A stretch of DNA of 64,000 nt, taken from Bizionia sp. M204. Its GTDB lineage: Bacteria; Bacteroidota; Bacteroidia; Flavobacteriales; Flavobacteriaceae. Made by a program: the position numbers and the translations under genes. Of this stretch, positions 8,130 through 16,657 are shown one piece after another. The stretch covers positions 857,001 through 921,000 of the forward strand of contig NZ_CP046242.1 of NCBI RefSeq assembly GCF_023205095.1. Direction: 5' to 3'. The notes below the pieces were generated by a model that worked only from the letters and a program-made list of their open reading frames with translations, was not told the origin of the DNA and ran no database searches. Each line of letters opens with the position of its first letter. Positions within the stretch are counted from its first letter, which is position 1.

Positions 8130-10712
8130 ATGGCAGAAGGAGAAAAATTGATCCCAATTAACATTGAAGATGAAATGAAATCGGCTTACATTGATTATTC
8201 AATGTCAGTCATTGTGTCACGTGCTTTACCTGATGTAAGAGATGGTTTAAAACCGGTACATAGACGTGTGCTTTTTGGTATGCACGAACTAGGTGTTAGA
8301 GCAACTGGAGCACATAAAAAGTCAGCAAGAATTGTTGGGGAAGTACTAGGTAAGTATCATCCACATGGTGATACATCTGTTTATGATGCTATGGTTCGTA
8401 TGGCTCAAGAATGGAGTTTACGTTATATGTTAGTGGATGGCCAAGGTAACTTTGGATCTGTTGATGGTGATAGTCCTGCAGCAATGCGTTATACGGAAGC
8501 TCGTATGCGTAAAATATCGGAAGATATGCTGGCAGATATAGATAAAGAAACCGTAGATCATAAATTAAACTTTGATGATACCTTACACGAACCAACCGTA
8601 CTTCCAACACGAATTCCTGGTTTATTAGTTAATGGTGCATCAGGTATTGCCGTTGGTATGGCTACTAATATGCCGCCTCATAACTTAAGTGAAGTGGTGG
8701 ATGGTATAACAGCTTATATTGAAAATACCGATATTGAAGTTGATGAGTTAATTACACATATTAAAGCACCAGATTTCCCAACTGGAGGAACAATTTATGG
8801 TTATGATGGTGTTATTGAAGCGTTCAAAACAGGTCGTGGTCGTATAGTCATGCGTGGAAAAGCACGTATTGAAGAAGTACAAGGTCGTGAATCTATTATT
8901 GTTACCGAAATTCCGTACCAAGTGAATAAGGCTGACATGATTAAAAAAACAGCCGATTTAATAAACGAAAAGAAAATGGATGGTATTGCGTCTATTCGCG
9001 ATGAATCCGATAGAAACGGTATGCGAATTGTTTACGTTTTAAAGCGTGATGCTATTCCTAATATTGTATTAAATACCTTATATAAATACACGGCTTTACA
9101 GTCGTCATTTAGTGTTAACAACATTGCTTTAGTCAATGGTCGTCCACAATTATTGAATCTGAAAGACATGATTCACCATTTTGTGGAACACAGACATGAT
9201 GTGGTTGTACGAAGAACTACTTACGAATTGCGTAAAGCAGAAGAGCGTGCTCACATACTTGAAGGTTTAATTATTGCTTCAGATAATATTGACGAAGTAA
9301 TTGCGCTTATTCGTGCGTCATCAAATGCGGATGAAGCGCGTGAGAAGTTAATTGAACGTTTTAAACTATCCGAAATTCAGGCCAAAGCCATTGTAGAAAT
9401 GCGCTTACGTCAGTTAACAGGACTAGAACAAGATAAATTGCGTTCGGAATACGACGAGTTAATGATTACCATTGCTGATTTAAAAGATATTCTTGAGAAA
9501 AAAGAACGTCGTATGGAAATCATTAAAGACGAATTATTAGTTGTAAAAGATAAGTATGGTGATGAGCGTCGTTCGGTTATTGAATATGCTGGAGGCGATT
9601 TAAGTATTGAAGATATGATTCCAGACGAGCAGGTGGTTATTACCATTTCGCATGCTGGTTATATTAAGCGTACCTCACTTACAGAATATAAAACACAAAA
9701 TAGAGGAGGTGTAGGACAAAAGGCATCTACTACAAGAAATGAAGACTTTTTAGAGCATCTATTCGTAGGAACTAATCACCAATACATGTTATTCTTCACC
9801 CAAAAAGGGAAGTGTTTCTGGATGCGTGTTTATGAAATTCCGGAAGGAAGTAAAACATCTAAAGGTCGCGCTATTCAAAACCTGATTAATATTGAGCAGG
9901 ATGATAAAGTAAAAGCTTTTATCTGTACGCAAGACTTAAAAGATGAAGACTACATCAATAGCCATTATGTCATTATGGCAACCAAAAAAGGTCAAGTTAA
10001 AAAAACGGCTCTAGAGCAATACTCACGTCCACGAACTAATGGTATTAATGCCATTACAATTAAAGAGGATGATGAATTACTAGAAGCCAAATTAACTACT
10101 GGAAACAGTCAAGTTATGTTGGCCTTAAAATCTGGTAAAGCTATTCGTTTTGAAGAAGCCAAAACTCGACCAATGGGTAGAAATGCGTCTGGTGTAAGAG
10201 GTATTCGCTTACAAGACGAGAATACCGATGAAGTTATAGGTATGATTGCTATTGAAAATCCGCAAGAAGAATCCGTATTAGTTGTTTCTGAAAAAGGATA
10301 TGGAAAACGTACTTATATTGATGATCCAGAAGATGGTGAAGCTGTTTACAGAATAACGAACAGAGGTGGAAAAGGAGTTAAAACTATTTCTATAACTGAA
10401 AAAACTGGTCATTTGGTGGCTATAAAATCGGTGACAGATGAAGAGGATTTAATGATTATTAACAAATCTGGTATTGCCATTCGTATGGCTGTTGCTAATT
10501 TACGAGTTATGGGTCGAGCTACACAAGGTGTAAGACTTATAAACTTAAAAGGAAGTGACTCTATTGCGGCTGTTGCAAAAGTAATGAAGGAAGAAGAAGA
10601 TGAAAACGAAGCCTTGCTAGATGAAGATGGTAACATTATTGAAACTGAACAAGATACTGATAATGGCACAACTTTTGATACGGATGAAAACGAATTAAAT
10701 AACAATAATTAA
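8130..10712 (+). CDS. gyrA: DNA gyrase subunit A
   Basis: GyrA cuts and rejoins DNA so that gyrase can introduce negative supercoils with ATP energy supplied by GyrB. The catalytic tyrosine is Tyr121 in [10 protein letters not shown]. The quinolone-resistance region reads [17 protein letters not shown]. The positions equal to E. coli Ser83 and Asp87 are Thr82 and Asp86, so the usual hydroxyl and acidic residues are kept and no obvious resistance change is seen. The C-terminal beta-pinwheel carries the GyrA-box-like NRGGKG near residue 745, which is what separates GyrA from ParC. The tail is strongly acidic. Length is 860 aa, normal for Bacteroidota. The TPR gene follows after 9 bases and is probably co-transcribed. 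Confidence 0.96.
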   Translation: MAEGEKLIPINIEDEMKSAYIDYSMSVIVSRALPDVRDGLKPVHRRVLFGMHELGVRATGAHKKSARIVGEVLGKYHPHGDTSVYDAMVRMAQEWSLRYMLVDGQGNFGSVDGDSPAAMRYTEARMRKISEDMLADIDKETVDHKLNFDDTLHEPTVLPTRIPGLLVNGASGIAVGMATNMPPHNLSEVVDGITAYIENTDIEVDELITHIKAPDFPTGGTIYGYDGVIEAFKTGRGRIVMRGKARIEEVQGRESIIVTEIPYQVNKADMIKKTADLINEKKMDGIASIRDESDRNGMRIVYVLKRDAIPNIVLNTLYKYTALQSSFSVNNIALVNGRPQLLNLKDMIHHFVEHRHDVVVRRTTYELRKAEERAHILEGLIIASDNIDEVIALIRASSNADEAREKLIERFKLSEIQAKAIVEMRLRQLTGLEQDKLRSEYDELMITIADLKDILEKKERRMEIIKDELLVVKDKYGDERRSVIEYAGGDLSIEDMIPDEQVVITISHAGYIKRTSLTEYKTQNRGGVGQKASTTRNEDFLEHLFVGTNHQYMLFFTQKGKCFWMRVYEIPEGSKTSKGRAIQNLINIEQDDKVKAFICTQDLKDEDYINSHYVIMATKKGQVKKTALEQYSRPRTNGINAITIKEDDELLEAKLTTGNSQVMLALKSGKAIRFEEAKTRPMGRNASGVRGIRLQDENTDEVIGMIAIENPQEESVLVVSEKGYGKRTYIDDPEDGEAVYRITNRGGKGVKTISITEKTGHLVAIKSVTDEEDLMIINKSGIAIRMAVANLRVMGRATQGVRLINLKGSDSIAAVAKVMKEEEDENEALLDEDGNIIETEQDTDNGTTFDTDENELNNNN

Positions 10713-10721
10713 GATAATAAT

Positions 10722-11966
10722 ATGAGAAACCCAATTTTAGTTGCATTGGCAATTCTAGTAAGTACTGTTTCTTTTGCTCAAAAAAAAGAGTTACGTACAG
10801 CTGAAAAAGCAATAAAAAATAAAAATTATGCTGAAGCCAAAACAGCATTGAACCAGGCAGAATCTATGATGTCTGGAATGGATGATAAGCAAAAATCCCA
10901 ATATCATTTATTAGTAGCTGAAGCATTGTATGCTCAAGGTACAGCAAATAATTCCGACTTAAACAAAGCTATTGAAAGTTTAATTTTGGTAGGAAAGGAT
11001 TACGAATCCGAATCAATGGAATTAACAACTACTATAGAAAACGAGCTTTTAACTAAAGCCAATAGTATGTACACAGCTAACAATTTTGCTGAAGCTGAAA
11101 CAAAATTCGAACAATTATACCGTGTAGTACCAAGTGATACAACGTATCTTTATTATGCAGCTGTTAGTGCCGTAAGTGGTCAGGATTATGAAACGGCTTT
11201 AAACCATTATTTAGAACTAAATAAACTTGGATACACAGGTGTTACCAAGGAGTATTTTGCAATTAATAAGGAAACTGGTGAAGAAGAAGTCTTTTCCAAA
11301 AAAAATCTGGACTTGTATATGAAGACTGGTGAATACATTAAACCAGGTGAACGCGTTTCAGAATCGAAAGCAAATGAAATCACAAAAAATATTGCCTTTA
11401 TTTATGTTAATTTAGGGAAAACCGAAGAAGCTTTAAAGGCTATAAAATTGGCGCGTGATCAAAACCCGACAGATGTTAATATTATTTTAACAGAAGCTAA
11501 CTTACAATACAAATTGGGTAATAAGGACGAATATAAGTTGCTAATTGAAAAGGCAATTGATTTAGATCCAACTAATGTAGATTTGTTTTACAATTTAGGT
11601 GTTCTTTCGGCTGAAGCTGGGTATAATGACAAAGCTAAAGAATATTATGACAAGGTTATTGAAATGGATCCTACGTATACAAATGCACATACCAATATTG
11701 CAGCTTTAATACTAGGTGAGGAGCAAGGTCTTATTGAAGAAATGAATGGTTTAGGAACATCCGCTGCTGATAACAAACGTTATGATGAACTAAAGGCGGA
11801 ACGTAAAGAGCTTTATAAAACAGCTATTCCTTATTTAGAAGCTGTTTTAGAAGTAGATTCAGAAAATTTAGAGGTTTCTAAAACACTAATGAATATTTAT
11901 AGTGCCATTGCGGAAACTGAAAAGTACAAGAAAATGAAAGCTAAAGTTGAAGCTTTAGGAGGATAA
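10722..11966 (+). CDS. Secreted tetratricopeptide repeat protein
   Basis: The protein starts MRNPILVALAILVSTVSFAQ, a Sec signal peptide with likely cleavage after SFA. The rest is helical with several TPR units. The clearest are the pairs around VNLGKTEEALKAIKLARDQN and YNLGVLSAEAGYNDKAKEYY, each ending in the typical D-P-T. Such proteins act as scaffolds in the periplasm, but no partner can be named. It lies 9 bases after gyrA, so it is probably expressed from the gyrA promoter. A strong terminator follows at 11988-12022. The gyrA-TPR pairing is, to my knowledge, recurrent in flavobacteria. No link to gyrase function follows from it. Confidence 0.85.
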   Translation: MRNPILVALAILVSTVSFAQKKELRTAEKAIKNKNYAEAKTALNQAESMMSGMDDKQKSQYHLLVAEALYAQGTANNSDLNKAIESLILVGKDYESESMELTTTIENELLTKANSMYTANNFAEAETKFEQLYRVVPSDTTYLYYAAVSAVSGQDYETALNHYLELNKLGYTGVTKEYFAINKETGEEEVFSKKNLDLYMKTGEYIKPGERVSESKANEITKNIAFIYVNLGKTEEALKAIKLARDQNPTDVNIILTEANLQYKLGNKDEYKLLIEKAIDLDPTNVDLFYNLGVLSAEAGYNDKAKEYYDKVIEMDPTYTNAHTNIAALILGEEQGLIEEMNGLGTSAADNKRYDELKAERKELYKTAIPYLEAVLEVDSENLEVSKTLMNIYSAIAETEKYKKMKAKVEALGG

Positions 11967-11987
11967 TTCTAATAGGTTTAATTGAAT

Positions 11988-12022
11988 AAAAAAATGCTAC
12001 TGAAATTCAGTAGCATTTTTTT
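11988..12022 (+). terminator. Strong bidirectional terminator after the gyrA-TPR unit
   Basis: This is a perfect 17-bp palindrome around one central base: seven A, the stem TGCTACTGAA, its complement and seven T. It can terminate transcription from both sides and lies 21 bases past the TPR stop codon. Confidence 0.9.
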
Positions 12023-12123
12023 GTTTTATGTTAATCCAATAATTCGATTTCCATGACTAGCGCTTGAAACAAATTTAATTGATAAGAACCATGGTATGCT
12101 AAATATACTTAATTCCTAGAAAA

Positions 12124-12339
12124 CTAAAAAGTCAAAATGCCTGCCCATTTTAAAATAAACAAGATTAAAATTGTAATTCCGGTACTTGTATATATAACAC
12201 CTTGCCAATAAAAAAGCCGTGTTCCCCATTTATTCCATAATGTACTGCCATATTCCTTTTTGAAATGACCGTTGGTAAGCTTCCAAAAAAGGAAAGCGAT
12301 ATTTAAGAATATTGCAATTGCTATTGGTATGATATTCAT
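12124..12339 (-). CDS. Small two-helix membrane protein of unknown function, 71 aa
   Basis: The protein has two hydrophobic segments. The first is near residues 3-20 (IIPIAIAIFLNIAFLFWKL) and the second near 47-68 (QGVIYTSTGITILILFIL). A short loop with charged and aromatic residues (KKEYGSTLWNKWGTR) lies between them. No known family was recognised. The gene starts with ATG, keeps an open frame to TAA and is bounded by a terminator downstream. It lies 80 bases after the NlpC/P60 gene on the same strand. Coding status is likely but not certain because of the small size. Confidence 0.55.
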   Translation of the reverse strand: MNIIPIAIAIFLNIAFLFWKLTNGHFKKEYGSTLWNKWGTRLFYWQGVIYTSTGITILILFILKWAGILTF

Positions 12340-12419
12340 TGGTTCTTGAGTTTAAAGTGGTGATTTTTGGGTTCGTTTTATAATAACAGATTCAATATTT
12401 AAATAATACTTGAACTTAT

Positions 12420-13175
12420 TTACCCCTCCACAATCCGCTTAATAACGCGTAATTTATGAGTATGCATGCGTGTATCTACATTATAAATTCCGGAATGATC
12501 TAATCTATCAATGCGGACTTTACCATGTGCATGAATAATAAAATTATCCGGCATAATAATACCAACATGGACTATCTGTCCTTCGTCATTATCAAAAAAT
12601 GCTAAATCGCCTGGATCGCTTTCTTCAATAAAACTCAACGCCTCGCCTTGTGTGGCTTGTTGTGAGGCATCGCGGAATAATTTATAACCATTCAATTTAT
12701 AAACCATTTGGGTAAACCCTGAACAATCTATACCAAAGGGTGTTTTTCCACCCCAAAGATAAGGAGCGTTTAAATATGAAAATGCGGTTTTTAAAATATG
12801 CGCTTTAGTAGCTATTTCACTAACCGCATTCCCATCATGTGTATGTTGTAATAAATCCAATCCGTTTAAACTTGAGCCCAACGGAATAGGATATAATTGA
12901 TTTTCGCTGTCTTCAATAAATTCAACTAAATCCGTTGAAAGAATAGGCGCTTCGTCATGCAATGTATTATAATTGTCTTCTGTAATTTCAAGGTACTGCT
13001 TGTTATCAATCCAACCTTCATAGGTATCAAAACCCAATCGGATTCTACTCCAAGACTTCCGTTTTTCAAGCACTTTAAAATAATCACCATACAATACTTG
13101 GGACACAAGTTCACTTGTATCACTAGGTTCCAATCGTAATGGAACAATGCTTAAATGACAAATTCCGTATTGCAT
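12420..13175 (-). CDS. C40 family peptidase (NlpC/P60) with N-terminal SH3-like domains
   Basis: This is a probable cell-wall hydrolase that cuts peptide stems of peptidoglycan, commonly the gamma-D-Glu to diamino acid bond. The N-terminal 110 residues carry bacterial SH3-type sequence (EPSDTSELVSQVLYGDYFKV, then a WSRIRL strand). The NlpC/P60 domain spans about 120-250, with the catalytic Cys near residue 150 in GIDCSGFTQMVY, the His near 200 in IVHVGIIM and a third polar residue in IIHAHGKVR. No signal peptide is visible at the ATG, so export may need another route or the protein may act in the cytoplasm on recycled muropeptides. It starts 15 bases after the thiolase stop and is likely in the same operon. 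Confidence 0.88.
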   Translation of the reverse strand: MQYGICHLSIVPLRLEPSDTSELVSQVLYGDYFKVLEKRKSWSRIRLGFDTYEGWIDNKQYLEITEDNYNTLHDEAPILSTDLVEFIEDSENQLYPIPLGSSLNGLDLLQHTHDGNAVSEIATKAHILKTAFSYLNAPYLWGGKTPFGIDCSGFTQMVYKLNGYKLFRDASQQATQGEALSFIEESDPGDLAFFDNDEGQIVHVGIIMPDNFIIHAHGKVRIDRLDHSGIYNVDTRMHTHKLRVIKRIVEG

Positions 13176-13190
13176 GCAAAAAGTAAGGTA

Positions 13191-14369
13191 TTAGTTTCTT
13201 TCGATAACAACTGCCGAAGCACCACCTCCACCATTACAAATAGCGGCTGCACCAATTTTTGCATTGTTTTGTTCTAAAACATTTAATAATGTAATTAAAA
13301 TACGAACACCTGAACACCCTAATGGATGTCCTAAAGAAACAGCTCCACCATTCACGTTTACATTGGCATCGTTTAAGCCTAGTATTTTCATATTGGCTAA
13401 ACCAACAACCGAAAATGCTTCATTAAATTCAAAGAAATCAACATCTTTGATATTAATTCCAGCTTTATCTAACGCTTTAGGTAAGGCTTTAGCAGGCGCT
13501 GTTGTAAACCATTCTGGCTCATGAGCAGCATCGGCAAAGCTTTTTATGGTTGCTAGAACTTTCAATCCTAATTCGTCTGCTTTCTCGCGACTCATTAAAA
13601 CCATAGCACCCGCACCATCATTTATAGTTGAGGCATTGGCAGCTGTAACAGTTCCATCTTTGGTAAAAGCAGGACGTAAAGCTGGTATTTTTTCTAATTT
13701 TACATTGGTGAACTCTTCATCTGTATCCACAACTAATGCATCACCACGTCTTTGTGGAACTTCAACTGGAACCACTTCATTATCAAATTTCCCGGCTTCC
13801 CAAGCTGCAGCCGATCGTTTATACGATTGAATAGCATAGGCATCCTGATCTTCACGAGAAAATTTATATTCAGTAGCACAAGCGTCGGCACAAACACCCA
13901 TGGCGTTTTGGTCGTAGGCATCAACTAATCCATCACGTTGCATCCCGTCTTCCATTTTAGCAGGACCAAATTTAGTACCTGTTCTAGCATGCAGATAATG
14001 CGGAATTAAACTCATATTTTCCATTCCACCAGCAACCACAACGTCGGCATCACCTAAAGCAATAGCTTGTGCTGCTTGCATAACCGCTTTCATTCCAGAT
14101 GCACACACTTTATTTACTGTGGTACATGGAACCGTGTTTGGAATTCCTGCGTAAATTGCCGCTTGTCTTGCAGGCGCTTGTCCGGCGCCGGCTTGAACAA
14201 CATGACCCATAATAACCTCTTGAACTAATTCTGGCTTTAAATTAATTTTTTCCAAAGCACCTTTAATAGCTACAGCACCCAAACGTGGTGCAGGAACAGT
14301 TGAAAGGGATCCTAAAAAACTACCAATTGGTGTTCTGGCTGCTGATACAATGACGACTTCTTTACTCAT
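13191..14369 (-). CDS. Acetyl-CoA C-acetyltransferase (thiolase)
   Basis: Thiolases of this type join two acetyl-CoA to acetoacetyl-CoA, or run the reverse reaction in fatty acid and ketone body use. All three active-site motifs are present: Cys89 in NKVCASGMKA, His348 in GGAVSLGHPLGCSG and Cys378 in ICNGGGGAS. At 392 aa it fits the biosynthetic/acetoacetyl-CoA thiolase class. No partner beta-oxidation genes lie next to it, so the exact metabolic role stays open. It is the first gene of a likely two-gene unit with the NlpC/P60 peptidase, an unrelated function. It diverges from the PgpH-like gene. Confidence 0.92.
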   Translation of the reverse strand: MSKEVVIVSAARTPIGSFLGSLSTVPAPRLGAVAIKGALEKINLKPELVQEVIMGHVVQAGAGQAPARQAAIYAGIPNTVPCTTVNKVCASGMKAVMQAAQAIALGDADVVVAGGMENMSLIPHYLHARTGTKFGPAKMEDGMQRDGLVDAYDQNAMGVCADACATEYKFSREDQDAYAIQSYKRSAAAWEAGKFDNEVVPVEVPQRRGDALVVDTDEEFTNVKLEKIPALRPAFTKDGTVTAANASTINDGAGAMVLMSREKADELGLKVLATIKSFADAAHEPEWFTTAPAKALPKALDKAGINIKDVDFFEFNEAFSVVGLANMKILGLNDANVNVNGGAVSLGHPLGCSGVRILITLLNVLEQNNAKIGAAAICNGGGGASAVVIERN

Positions 14370-14472
14370 GTTTTTCTAGTTTAATTTTTTAATCCCACAA
14401 AATTAATCATTTTTTAATAGAATGTAGAATGATTAGCATTTTATACACCCATAATTTTCGACTATATTTTAC

Positions 14473-14480
14473 TACATTTG
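14473..14480 (+). promoter_or_regulatory. Putative -7 element of the PgpH-like gene
   Basis: TACATTTG matches TAnnTTTG exactly. It overlaps an in-frame TTG at 14478, which argues that translation begins at the ATG at 14499 instead. Confidence 0.4.
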
Positions 14481-14498
14481 AAAATATTTCACCAATCT

Positions 14499-16547
14499 AT
14501 GAAAGACTTTATAAATACACTATATAGAAATCATTCGTTAGGCTATAAGCTGTTGCTTTTTATATCGACTACATTTTTAATTGTGTATTTATTTCCTAAA
14601 AGTGGTAAATTTAAATACAATTTCGAAAAAGGAAAACCTTGGCAATCAGAAAACCTTTATGCACCCTTTAATTTCGCCATTAAGAAAACGGATGCTGAAA
14701 TTACCATGGAAAAACAAGAGATTAAGGACGCGTCACCATTATACTTTAATTTAGATGCATCGGTTCCAAACACAATAACTAATAATTTTCAACGTCAATT
14801 TAAATCGGTTTTTTCAGATACGATTCCCGTCTATACAAGAAACGATTTAAAGGATGCTGGAATTCAAATAATTGATAAACTCTACCATTTTGGTGTTTTA
14901 AACGAAGAACATAATTATTCGGACACCAAAAAAGTCATTATTTTAGAAGGTCGCGTCGAGAAGGAGCAAACCCAATTTGTAAACCTAGTTAAGGAAAATC
15001 AATTAAAAGCAATTATTGTCAAGGTTTTAGAAAGTAAGGATTTGTTGACTTATAAAAATGAATTCACATCGTTGTTTTTCGATTTAGTAGAACCAAATTT
15101 AGAATTTAACAAGGAATTTTCATCCCGAGTACTTCAAGAAGAGCTCGATAAAGTCTCATATATTCGTGGAAGTGTTGAGCGGGAAACGCTTATTATCTCT
15201 AAAGGTGAAGTTGTAGAAGGTGTTAAGTTTCAAATTTTAAAATCGTTAGAATCCGAATATGAATCGCAAGTTTGGAACAAATCTAATTATATATGGATTG
15301 TTTTTGCCTACACTCTTTTAGTGGCATTAGCCTTACTTATGCTGTTGTTATTTTTAAGAAAATATCGGATGTCTGTTTTTGAAAATAATGTAAAAGTGAC
15401 CTTTATTTTCTTTAACGTAGCCTTTATGGTATTAATCACAACCTTGGTGGTTAATTACAATTCGCAATACATTTATGTGGTCCCAATTTGTATTTTGCCC
15501 TTGGTGCTAAAAGCCTTTTTTGATGCGCGTTTGGGCCTGTTTACACATGTTTTAACGGTTTTACTATTAGGACTAGTAGTACCTAACAGTTACGAATATA
15601 TGTTCCTACAAATTATTGCAGGAATCGTTACTATTTTAACCGTGTCGGAATTATACAAACGAGCGAATTTATTTATTTCCGTTGGGCAAATCACCTTAAT
15701 ATATATTGTTGCCTATTTTGCATTCTTCGTTATTCATGAAGGAAGTGTTGAAACCCTACAATGGGAAACTTTTGGTTTGTTTGTGCTTTGTGGCTTGGCA
15801 ACCTTATTTGTGCAACCGCTAATTTATGCCTACGAAAAACTCTTCGGATTAGTGTCTGATGTATCTTTATTAGAATTATCAGACACCAATACCAAATTAT
15901 TGAAAGAATTATCAAATAAAGCGCCAGGAACGTTTCACCATTCTTTAAATGTGGCCAATTTAGCTGAAGCTGCTGCTAACGAAATTGGAGCCAATGCTAT
16001 GTTGGTTCGCGTTGGCGCCTTGTATCACGATATTGGGAAAATGAAAAACCCAACGTATTTTACGGAAAACCAATCTACAGGAATTAATCCGCATGATGAA
16101 TTATCACCAAGCGAAAGTGCTCAAATTATTATCAATCACGTAATTGATGGAATTGAAATAGCCCGAAAAAATAATCTTCCGGATCGTGTTATCGATTTTA
16201 TTAGAACCCATCATGGAACGAGTTTGGTATATTATTTCTATATGAAAGAAAAGGAAGTCAACGAGCTCATAGAAATAGAAGATTTCATGTATCCAGGTCC
16301 AAAACCTTTCAGTAAAGAAACGGCTATTTTAATGATGTGTGATAGTGTAGAAGCGGCTTCCAAGAGTTTAAAAGAACCTACGTCCACAAAAATTGACGAT
16401 TTTGTAGAAAGCATTTTAAACAAACAAATGAATGATGATCAGTTTTTAAATGCCAATATTACCTTTAAAGAAATTCAATCTATTAAAAAGATATTGAAAC
16501 AAAAGCTGACCAACATTTACCACTTACGTATAGAGTATCCTGAATAG
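14499..16547 (+). CDS. PgpH-like membrane HD phosphohydrolase (7TMR-HD, probable c-di-AMP phosphodiesterase)
   Basis: The family hydrolyses the second messenger c-di-AMP. Residues about 15-35 form a first membrane helix, followed by a long extracytoplasmic region to about 260 (7TMR-HDED type). Seven closely spaced hydrophobic helices follow to about 455. The cytoplasmic HD domain carries FHHSLNVANLAE near 477 and the metal-binding HDIGK near 510. The chosen ATG at 14499 gives 682 aa. A TTG seven codons upstream is possible, but it sits inside a predicted -7 promoter element. The last codons and the stop lie inside a 22-bp tandem duplication, so the tail sequence may be recent. No diadenylate cyclase gene is visible in this window. 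Confidence 0.88.
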   Translation: MKDFINTLYRNHSLGYKLLLFISTTFLIVYLFPKSGKFKYNFEKGKPWQSENLYAPFNFAIKKTDAEITMEKQEIKDASPLYFNLDASVPNTITNNFQRQFKSVFSDTIPVYTRNDLKDAGIQIIDKLYHFGVLNEEHNYSDTKKVIILEGRVEKEQTQFVNLVKENQLKAIIVKVLESKDLLTYKNEFTSLFFDLVEPNLEFNKEFSSRVLQEELDKVSYIRGSVERETLIISKGEVVEGVKFQILKSLESEYESQVWNKSNYIWIVFAYTLLVALALLMLLLFLRKYRMSVFENNVKVTFIFFNVAFMVLITTLVVNYNSQYIYVVPICILPLVLKAFFDARLGLFTHVLTVLLLGLVVPNSYEYMFLQIIAGIVTILTVSELYKRANLFISVGQITLIYIVAYFAFFVIHEGSVETLQWETFGLFVLCGLATLFVQPLIYAYEKLFGLVSDVSLLELSDTNTKLLKELSNKAPGTFHHSLNVANLAEAAANEIGANAMLVRVGALYHDIGKMKNPTYFTENQSTGINPHDELSPSESAQIIINHVIDGIEIARKNNLPDRVIDFIRTHHGTSLVYYFYMKEKEVNELIEIEDFMYPGPKPFSKETAILMMCDSVEAASKSLKEPTSTKIDDFVESILNKQMNDDQFLNANITFKEIQSIKKILKQKLTNIYHLRIEYPE

Positions 16548-16573
16548 GTCACTAGAGTATCCTGAATAGGTCA
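16531..16573 (+). repeat. 22-bp tandem duplication over the stop codon of the PgpH-like gene
   Basis: The 21 bases at 16531-16551 recur exactly at 16553-16573, with one base between, so the unit is 22 bp. The first copy encodes the last residues (EYPE) and the TAG stop; the second copy lies wholly in the intergenic region. Identity of both copies suggests a recent event. Confidence 0.9.
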
Positions 16574-16623
16574 TTTATTTATCACCTTGTATTTTCTTTA
16601 ACATTACTTTATAAGTATTTCCT

Positions 16624-16631
16624 TATTTTTG
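16624..16631 (+). promoter_or_regulatory. Putative -7 element of the prolyl oligopeptidase gene
   Basis: TATTTTTG is a full match to TAnnTTTG, 27 bases before the ATG. A clear -33 element was not found. Confidence 0.35.
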
Positions 16632-16657
16632 TTCATTACACTAAAACCAATTATAAT

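Noticed and set aside
8300-8420. Quinolone-resistance mutation in gyrA
   Set aside because: The positions matching E. coli Ser83 and Asp87 are Thr82 and Asp86, which keep the hydroxyl and acidic side chains. No resistance change is seen.
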